Assembly: GCA_019187185.1 (NCBI GenBank)
Contig: JABAQU010000005.1
Coordinates: forward strand, 1-47,148
Direction: 5' to 3'
DNA from: Steroidobacteraceae bacterium
GTDB taxonomy: Bacteria; Pseudomonadota; Gammaproteobacteria; Steroidobacterales; Steroidobacteraceae
Length of the DNA stretch: 47,148 nt
Shown: one piece after another, positions 42,101 to 47,148 of the stretch
How the letters are laid out: each line of letters begins with the position of its first letter
How positions within the stretch are numbered: the first letter of the stretch is position 1
Notes under the pieces: model-generated
Databases searched by the model: none
Told to the model about the DNA's origin: nothing
What the model saw: the letters and a program-made list of their open reading frames with translations, nothing else
Made by a program: the position numbers and the translations under genes

Positions 42101-42934
42101 CACCGGGCCGTCGATGTCGCCGAGTACGCGGCCGCCCCCGAAGGCCGCCAGGTCGAACTCACTCACCTGCGCGTGCCCGGAAACCTTCCAGTCGCTCGTC
42201 AGGTTTTCCGCGGCGCCGGTCACCTCGGCACGAAACGGTGCGGTCAGGTCGCCCTGGATCGCGAGCCGGTCGAGGTCCCCGTTGCCGGTGAAGTTCGCGA
42301 CCCAGCGGGTGTCCCTCGGCGCCTGCCACTCGGCGTGGCCGCTCGCGTCGATGCGCATCGGGTCCGCGGCTCGCAGGATCCCGTTCGCCGACACCTGCAT
42401 GCCCTGGAACTCCGATGTCGCGTAGAAGATGCGGATCGAGCGGTGGCGCACGACGCCGCTCGCGTGCGCCGCGACGAAGTCGACGCGCTCGCCGCGCGGT
42501 GCGACGATCGTGACGAGGCCTGCGCTCGCATCGCCCGCGTCGATGCGCAGCAGGCGCGGCAGGAAGCGCGGGGTCGACTTCGGCGGGGGCGTCGCGCGCG
42601 CGCGTACCTCGATCAGTACGCTGCGCGCACGCGCGACCGGTACGTCGATGGTCTGCCACAGCAGCGGGGCGATCGCGAGTTGCGCGTGCGCAGCCTCCAC
42701 GACCAGGTGCACGCGCTCGTGCGTGAGTTCGAAGCGCGCGACGTCGAATCCGCCCGCGATCGTGCCGCGCACGCCCTGGATCTGCATCGTGACGGGGCCG
42801 ACCCTGTGCGGGACGCGCGCGACGATCATCGCGAGCCCCTCGGGAGTGAACGCGAGGTAGTAGAGGAGGGCGAATGGCAGTGCGCACAGGATCGCTGCGA
42901 CGACGACGATCGTGAGCGTGATCGGGCGCGCCAT
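39200..42934 (-). CDS. tamB: TamB, inner-membrane-anchored AsmA-like bridge protein
   Basis: A 1244-residue protein with one N-terminal membrane anchor (TLTIVVVAAILCALPFALLYY) followed by a very long run of beta-rich segments, the repeating beta-taco structure of the family. The C-terminal DUF490 domain includes FNNGPIADPGIDIRA, LTLFSDPQIPQSQILSLL and KYLTPRLYVSYGVSL. TamB spans the periplasm, partners TamA, and is implicated in phospholipid transport to the outer membrane and in assembly of some barrels. It overlaps tamA by one base (TGATG). Confidence 0.94.
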   Translation of the reverse strand: MARPITLTIVVVAAILCALPFALLYYLAFTPEGLAMIVARVPHRVGPVTMQIQGVRGTIAGGFDVARFELTHERVHLVVEAAHAQLAIAPLLWQTIDVPVARARSVLIEVRARATPPPKSTPRFLPRLLRIDAGDASAGLVTIVAPRGERVDFVAAHASGVVRHRSIRIFYATSEFQGMQVSANGILRAADPMRIDASGHAEWQAPRDTRWVANFTGNGDLDRLAIQGDLTAPFRAEVTGAAENLTSDWKVSGHAQVSEFDLAAFGGGRVLGDIDGPVDVTVDADGIVASGILTPHGLAAGPFDVAFNGKYAAHTLAIRRAEFRHQGSGARATAAGRIRIEDNGPWLDLSGRWNDFRWPLAGETPAARSAQGEYRLRGEMPFALTASGAVQVADFAAVRAALDGRLDGDRLDADSLRVDGYGGRAELRAAVAWQPRETWQVAGRVSALDTGLVDARLPGRVSFDLDASGEGFTPAGSADLLIARLTGVLRGERATGRGRITRRGEQLTFDDVDVRAGTAHARLDGALAPHRYDLRFDLDADDLGVIDRAARGRLAARGTLAGSSDAPVIDTTLHGEGIAMRDASLASIDGHVRFSAIAGAPLDVRLQARGLTFGSRHLDAFTLAAAGTTDRHDVRLSTASAPLAINARGTGSYRGRSWQLAIAGLDLENGAEAALHLAGPSNLAWGPNLLQLEPTCLRGASATFCASGKRTPAEWALTLSAKDLPVSTFTAGLTPGVTYEGTVNLDAAAGARAGERWRGNLNVELRGARTRRRLANKREDVTELGGGTIVGSANDSGIVVDAKLDAGRSGGLLGHAVVTRSGDAWRDWPLAGHVSLETDSLGFIAVLVSAVDRSAGRLAADIRLSGTLGAPRLGGTLSVRDGELDFYQVNLPLRAVTLDAQLANNTLSLDGSLTAGDGTARASGRLRWQDGLPHGQIRMQGTNLRVVNVPEARMFASPDLTFSIDGRRIDVTGEVVVPNARLDPADITGAVFASADERVVGERPVDASKQFVVATKVKLVLGDRVTIDTYGLSGRLTGALVVSTEGEDTARGTGELSIAEGKYIAFGRRLDIERGKLIFNNGPIADPGIDIRASREFPDVTAGANVRGTLRSPRLTLFSDPQIPQSQILSLLIAGGSLESVQAQDSNGATRRSNPFAVQGGAILAQQLGEYVGLEDISLESTLSNETSLVLGKYLTPRLYVSYGVSLTEAINTIKMRYTLGDDWTVKLESGAVQSADLVYTVEK

Positions 42935-44697
42935 CAGAGCTTCGGCGAGAAATTGATGTGCAGCCGCGGGGAGGCGCCGCTCACCGAGAGTGCCTGCGCG
43001 ATGTCGAAGCCCACGGTCGCGATCGGCAAGCGGAAGCGCAGGCCGATGCCCGCGGAGTACTCGAGCCCCGCGGAGAAGCTGTTGAAGGCATTGCCGGCAT
43101 CGACGAACACGGCGATGCCGAGGTTTCTCGGCAGGTCGCGGATCACCTCGACGGTGCCGGCCACCATGTGCCTGCCGCCGGTCTTCTCGCCGTTCGCATC
43201 GACCGGCGACAGCTCGTTGAAATCAAAGCCGCGCACGCTGCGGTCGCCGCCGGCGAAGAACCGCTCCGAGCCCGGTACGCCGTTGAAGTCGTCGGCCCAT
43301 GTGGTGCCGAACTCGGCCCGCAGCAGCAGGTGCCAGATACGCGCGAAATCGATCACGCGTTCGCCGGAGGCCATGAACTGCAGGTAGTCGGTCTGGGCGC
43401 CGAGCCCGGTGCTCGAGCCCCGCAGCTCCGCGTACAACTGGCGGCCGAACAGCGGTTCGCCGAGGTAGCCCTTCGGCACCGAAGCGACACTCACGCCCGG
43501 GATCAGGAGCCAGGTCTCCGTGCGGGTCGTCGCGTCTTCGGTGATGGCATTCACGAGTCGCGTGTAATAGACACGTTGCCAGCGGTGCGGCACGCGCGTG
43601 ATGCTCGCACGCGCCTCGGTGTTGTACGTATCGAGGTCCGCGAGGATCTGGTGCTCCCACGTGCCCTCGAGTTCGAATTTCTCGAGCGCGGGGTCGCCGA
43701 TCGGCCAGATGTAGCGACCGGAGATCTTCTGCGAGATCTCCGCGAGCTTGAATTCGGCGCGGAAGCGGTGGCCGTAGCTGTTGACGAGGCGGTTGTCCCA
43801 GCTGATCGTGGCCCGCGCTTCGGTATCGGTGGCATAACCGACGCCGAATGACCAGCGCGAGCGCCGGTTCGGCGTCGCCGCGATGCGGATCGGTACCGTG
43901 AGAGTCGTCCTGTCGCGCGGCTGCGGCAGAACCTGGACCGATGCGAAGTACTGGCTGTCGTCGAGCGCGAACTGGGTGCGCAGCAGTTCGGCCGCGTCGT
44001 AGGGCTGGCCCTCCCGGTAACGCAGATACTTGCGCATCAGCTCGGGACGTATCACGTCCTGCGCGATGTCGGTCGCGCCGAACCTGTACCGTTCGCCGGT
44101 CTCGAAGTCGATGAACACGCTCGCCGTGTGGTTCGGCGGGTCGACCAGCAGTTCGTGGCGCGTGAGGGCAGCGTCGAGATAGCCGTAGGCGGCTGCGCTT
44201 CTCTGCAGGTTGCTCTTCAATTCTTCATACGCCTGGTGCTGCAGCTGCGAACCCTCCTTGAGCGGCAGGTGCTCGAGGATGTCGCGAAACACCGGGTCCC
44301 CGGCGCGCGGCCCGGTGATGCGCACTTCGACCTTGTCGAGCATCACGGGCTCGCCGGGCACGATGTCGATCTCGACGCGCCAGTCCTCGCCGTTCGGCCG
44401 GGCCTCGACCTTCGATTCCACGGCGGGCTCGTAATAGCCGAATGGCCGCAGCGCCGCTTTCACCTCGCGCTCGACCCGTTCGTGCAGGCGCTCGATCGTG
44501 TCGGCGCGCAGCCGGTCGCGGGTCTTGTAGCGTTCGAATGACAGATAGGCGAGCACGTTCTGCCGCACGTCGCCCTCGACACCCTTTACTTCGATGTCGA
44601 TATCGGCCCGTGCCGATGCGCATGCGAGCGCGGTCAGCACGAGCAGGCAGCAGCGCGTGTGGATACTCGTCAGGAACTCGCGGCAAGGTCCTAGCAT
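42934..44697 (-). CDS. tamA: TamA, Omp85-family outer-membrane protein
   Basis: A 587-residue protein with a signal peptide (cleavage near ASARA, about 31), three POTRA-like repeats to about 270, and a 16-strand barrel. The Omp85 loop motif is visible as RFFAGGDRSVRGFDF, and it ends LHINFSPKL. It works with TamB in outer-membrane assembly and lipid traffic. Two Cys in the predicted signal region are unusual but do not form a clear lipobox. The ATG at 44697 lies 34 bp after the NRDE gene stop. Confidence 0.93.
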   Translation of the reverse strand: MLGPCREFLTSIHTRCCLLVLTALACASARADIDIEVKGVEGDVRQNVLAYLSFERYKTRDRLRADTIERLHERVEREVKAALRPFGYYEPAVESKVEARPNGEDWRVEIDIVPGEPVMLDKVEVRITGPRAGDPVFRDILEHLPLKEGSQLQHQAYEELKSNLQRSAAAYGYLDAALTRHELLVDPPNHTASVFIDFETGERYRFGATDIAQDVIRPELMRKYLRYREGQPYDAAELLRTQFALDDSQYFASVQVLPQPRDRTTLTVPIRIAATPNRRSRWSFGVGYATDTEARATISWDNRLVNSYGHRFRAEFKLAEISQKISGRYIWPIGDPALEKFELEGTWEHQILADLDTYNTEARASITRVPHRWQRVYYTRLVNAITEDATTRTETWLLIPGVSVASVPKGYLGEPLFGRQLYAELRGSSTGLGAQTDYLQFMASGERVIDFARIWHLLLRAEFGTTWADDFNGVPGSERFFAGGDRSVRGFDFNELSPVDANGEKTGGRHMVAGTVEVIRDLPRNLGIAVFVDAGNAFNSFSAGLEYSAGIGLRFRLPIATVGFDIAQALSVSGASPRLHINFSPKL

Positions 44698-44731
44698 TGC
44701 GCCCGGGCGGTCGACGGATGGCAGAGTTTAA

Positions 44732-45535
44732 TCAGAGTTGTGCACGGGCGGGCGGGTTCCCGGCCGGCCATTCGCCCGGTGCCAGCCGCCAGGACGCGAC
44801 CCCGGTCGCCTGCCCGTTTTCGCCGAAGCGGTGCTCCTCGATGGCGACGCTGTCATCGTGACCGATCGCGAGGACCGTGGAGCAGCGGGTCCCGTAGCCG
44901 CTGTGCACGACGAAGGGCGCCGACAGGGCCCGTTCCCACTCCGGGGTGAGCTCCGTGTCGGGCACGTCTCCGTCATGTGCGGGCTCACGGTCGGCGAGCA
45001 ATTCGAACAATGAGGGGAGACCTGCGTCCGGCGCTTCGAGCCAGCGCGCGAGTCCCCTGCGCACGCGCAGGACCTTGGGCCACGGCGAGTCGAGAAAATG
45101 ATTCGCGAGACCGTAGACGCCGGGCGCCAGCGGGCGCGCAAATCCGTCCGCACGGTTCGACGCGTACCAGAGCGCGTCGTGATCGGCGAGCAGCAGGTTG
45201 AACCCGGCGTAGGCCGCAGCGCTCGCCGCGAGCGACGCTGCGTAGTGTTCGGGGTCCCCGGTCAGCGCCAGCCATCGCGGTATCAGCGCGCCGCGTGTCG
45301 GCGCACCGGCAGGCCGGCGGACCATTTCGCGGAAATTCGTCACCACACCGAAGCGCCGGGCGGGATCGATGCCGAGCCAGGTGCCGCCCGCCTCGAGGTC
45401 GCGGCCTGCGAGGATCGGCGGGTCCGGCCACGGCGCGAGCGGCGCAGCCGGCCGTGCATGGTATTCGTCGCGGTTGGCCGCCACGACCAGCCGATACCGC
45501 GGATGCATCCGCCAGGCGAGTACGAGCAGGCACAT
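44732..45535 (-). CDS. NRDE-family protein (TANGO2-like)
   Basis: A 267-residue Ntn-hydrolase-like protein. It begins MCLLVLAWRMHPRYRLVVAANRDE, with Cys2 as the likely N-terminal nucleophile after Met removal and NRDE as the family name motif. GGTWLGID and FRE follow; GLANHFLDSPWPKV and STVLAI are also conserved. The eukaryotic relative TANGO2 is linked to heme or lipid handling; bacterial function is unknown. It is 5 bp after the DUF4126 gene and probably in one transcript with it and nudC. Confidence 0.88.
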   Translation of the reverse strand: MCLLVLAWRMHPRYRLVVAANRDEYHARPAAPLAPWPDPPILAGRDLEAGGTWLGIDPARRFGVVTNFREMVRRPAGAPTRGALIPRWLALTGDPEHYAASLAASAAAYAGFNLLLADHDALWYASNRADGFARPLAPGVYGLANHFLDSPWPKVLRVRRGLARWLEAPDAGLPSLFELLADREPAHDGDVPDTELTPEWERALSAPFVVHSGYGTRCSTVLAIGHDDSVAIEEHRFGENGQATGVASWRLAPGEWPAGNPPARAQL

Positions 45536-45540
45536 CGGCG

Positions 45541-46116
45541 TCAGCGCGCCGGGCGCGTGAGCCGGCGCGCGACACGCACGCCGGCCCAGATGACGAGAAC
45601 GACGAGGGCCGCCGCGATCACGGGCGCCGCGATCGCGAGCACCGCGAGCACGATCGATCCGCCGAGTTCGCCCGTCGCGATGCTGCTGTTGCCGAGGCCT
45701 CCGGTGAGCGCGGTGGACTTCGCGCGCACGAGCGCGGTCACGCCCTGCGTGAGTCCCGCAATGCCTCCGCCGGCAATCACCGCCGTGGTCCATTTGACGA
45801 TCGGCGGCAGGTCGGCCATCACCGCCGCCGCGACCACTGCGCCCGCGACCACCGCTGCCGGCGTGGCGATGGCATCGAGCAGGTTGTCGACACCCGGCAC
45901 GTAGTATGCGAGCACTTCGAGCACGGTCGCGACCGTGAGCATCACGAGCGCCGGCGTGCCCGCGAGCCACTCGAACGACGGCGCGAGCGCGAGGTGCCCG
46001 GTCGCGGCCGCGATGCTCACGATCAGGAACGGCAGGAAGATGCGCAGCCCGGCCGCCGCCGCGAGGCCGATGCCGAGTGCGATCGAGAGCAGTGTCGTCG
46101 GCAGTTGCGGGTCCAT
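45541..46116 (-). CDS. DUF4126 integral membrane protein
   Basis: A 191-residue membrane protein with about five hydrophobic helices. The stretch GIGLAAAAGLRIFLPFLIVS at the N-terminus, FEWLAGTPALVMLTVATVLE, YYVPGVDNLLDAIATPAAVV and GGGIAGLTQG are DUF4126 blocks. Function is unknown. It is translationally coupled to nudC upstream (TGATG overlap). Confidence 0.85.
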   Translation of the reverse strand: MDPQLPTTLLSIALGIGLAAAAGLRIFLPFLIVSIAAATGHLALAPSFEWLAGTPALVMLTVATVLEVLAYYVPGVDNLLDAIATPAAVVAGAVVAAAVMADLPPIVKWTTAVIAGGGIAGLTQGVTALVRAKSTALTGGLGNSSIATGELGGSIVLAVLAIAAPVIAAALVVLVIWAGVRVARRLTRPAR

Positions 46117-47051
46117 CAGCGTGTGCCGAGCTGCGCGAGCGGCGTGGGCCAGCCCTGATCGAACCACGTCTCGATCAGCCTGAACGAGATCGAGCCGCGC
46201 GCACCGACGACCGGATGGCCGGCGGCGATGTCGGCGCGCGTGAACCACTGCGCGTCCTCGAGTTCCGAGTCGCGGCGCACGATGTCGCGGCTCGTCGCGA
46301 CGGCATGAAAGCCGAGCATCAGCGACGACGGGAACGGCCATGGCTGCGAGGAGTGATAGGTGATCTCGCCGAGCGCGATGCCCGTCTCCTCCATGACCTC
46401 GCGCGCGACCGCATCTTCCACGCTCTCGCCCGGCTCGACGAAGCCCGCGATCGTCGAGTAGCGCCGCCTCGGCCAGCTCGCCTGCCGCCCGAGAAGGGCG
46501 CGGTCGGCGTCGGTCACGAGCACGATGATCGCCGGATCGATGCGTGGAAAGAGTTCCTGGCCGCAGGCGGCATTCGAGCACGTGAGCAGGTGGCCGGCGC
46601 GTGCCGGGCGGGTCGGTTCGCCGCACGCTCCGCAGTAGCGGTGGCGCGCACGCCAGACCGACAGAGCGCGCGCATAGGCGAGGAGGCCCGCCTCGCGTTC
46701 AGGCAGTTCCGAGGACAATGGGCGCAGTTCCTCGTAGCGTGCCCCGGGGGTCGCCGATGGATCGACGGCGCTCGCCTCGTCCTCGACCAGCACGCAGCGT
46801 GCGCCGTCGAACCAGCCGAGCAGCACCGCCTGGCGTTCCTGCACCCATGCGATGCGCGGATCGTCGCCGCCGAGGAATGCGACGTGGGGCGCCGGCTCGT
46901 GCACGACGAGGTGCGCGGTGCCGCGCGCGACGATGTAGCGCGTCGTCGCATCCCGCCGCGCGGTTTCGAACCATGCGGCATCCTCGCGCGCGAGTGCATT
47001 GCGATCGAGATAGGGCCCCGCGAAGAGGTTCTGTCGCTTGTGCTGTGGCAT
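46116..47051 (-). CDS. nudC: NAD+ diphosphatase / RNA decapping hydrolase
   Basis: A 311-residue Nudix hydrolase. The zinc site is CGACG with CSNAAC in the middle, the Nudix box is GFVEPGESVEDAVAREVMEE followed by TGI, and SQPWPFPSSLM is the NudC-specific motif after it. It hydrolyses NADH and removes the NAD cap from RNAs. The first 120 residues form the divergent N-terminal domain. The ATG at 47051 is preceded by a TATAAT box at a proper distance. Confidence 0.95.
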   Translation of the reverse strand: MPQHKRQNLFAGPYLDRNALAREDAAWFETARRDATTRYIVARGTAHLVVHEPAPHVAFLGGDDPRIAWVQERQAVLLGWFDGARCVLVEDEASAVDPSATPGARYEELRPLSSELPEREAGLLAYARALSVWRARHRYCGACGEPTRPARAGHLLTCSNAACGQELFPRIDPAIIVLVTDADRALLGRQASWPRRRYSTIAGFVEPGESVEDAVAREVMEETGIALGEITYHSSQPWPFPSSLMLGFHAVATSRDIVRRDSELEDAQWFTRADIAAGHPVVGARGSISFRLIETWFDQGWPTPLAQLGTR

Positions 47052-47072
47052 GAGGGCGCCGGTCCGACGCCC

Positions 47073-47078
47073 ATTATA
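47073..47078 (-). promoter_or_regulatory. -10 element upstream of nudC
   Basis: A perfect TATAAT on the minus strand, 21 bp before the nudC ATG. The predicted start is near 47067. The -35 region (CGAGGG) does not match the consensus. It probably drives nudC-DUF4126-NRDE. Confidence 0.55.
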
Positions 47079-47148
47079 AGGTGTCGCCGGCCCGGCCCTC
47101 GCCGGTTCAGCCCTCGCCGACGCGGCCGAGGCGCGCGGGCGCCGGGGA

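Noticed and set aside
39134-43387. A 1417-codon open frame on the plus strand opposite tamA and tamB
   Set aside because: It is antisense to two well-supported genes and its translation is an Arg/Ala/Glu-rich, low-complexity sequence without domains, a known effect of high GC.
47107-47148. Possible last codons of a minus-strand gene (reading ...RLGRVGEG and stop)
   Set aside because: Only about 13 codons are inside the window, and a stop in one of three frames in this length is not evidence of a gene.
1-47148. CRISPR array, tRNA, rRNA, insertion sequence or prophage
   Set aside because: No spaced direct repeats, no recognisable RNA gene fold other than the candidate sRNA, and no transposase or integrase frame were seen.

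Overview
The window is about 47 kb of very GC-rich, densely packed bacterial chromosome. It has no mobile genes, rRNA or tRNA. Gene content points to a facultatively anaerobic, nitrate-respiring gammaproteobacterium, perhaps near Xanthomonadales, Steroidobacterales or Nevskiales. The clues are the engB / cytochrome c4 / polA neighbourhood, FabA-FabB, UbiTUV, an Fnr/Anr regulator, TamAB and LptM. The placement is by inference; no marker gene was compared.

Left part (1-8.1 kb): a lipoprotein fragment and cytochrome c4 diverge from the GTPase gene engB. An outer-membrane barrel protein and polA face engB. Between engB and the barrel gene lies a structured, C-rich hairpin array ending in a terminator, a candidate small RNA in the place where other gammaproteobacteria carry Spot 42, ErsA or sX13. 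A DUF1800/DUF1501 secreted pair follows, then a small conserved cytosolic protein.

Anaerobic part (8.1-25.8 kb): narGHJI-ppiC-narK forms a complete membrane nitrate reductase and transporter operon, flanked on both sides by closely related TDT/SLAC1-type channel genes. Next come fabB, fabA, ubiD, the oxygen-independent ubiquinone genes ubiT and ubiUV, and an Fnr regulator with its iron-sulfur cysteines and ETVSR recognition helix. Fnr boxes precede narG, ubiU and fnr itself. In all three, a GACNAT element lies exactly 22 nt after the box. A fourth, weaker box lies between ubiD and ubiT. This looks like one self-contained anaerobic respiration module.

Middle (25.8-30 kb): a MerR regulator and a copper-type P1B ATPase are translationally coupled, followed by a small membrane protein, lptM, a DUF4870 protein and a 31-bp-arm inverted repeat.

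Arginine part (30-38.2 kb): argR-argG-X-argC-argD-argF'-argB-argH-thioesterase is one tightly coupled operon behind a tandem ARG-box operator. ArgF' is of the N-acylornithine type and has Ala90 at the residue that separates acetyl- from succinyl-ornithine enzymes. X is an unrecognised P-loop protein in an operon with no argA or argJ. My leading hypothesis is that X is a non-canonical glutamate N-acyltransferase and that the pathway may use succinylated intermediates.

Right part (38.2-47.1 kb): an alpha/beta hydrolase, tamA-tamB, an NRDE protein, a DUF4126 membrane protein and nudC.
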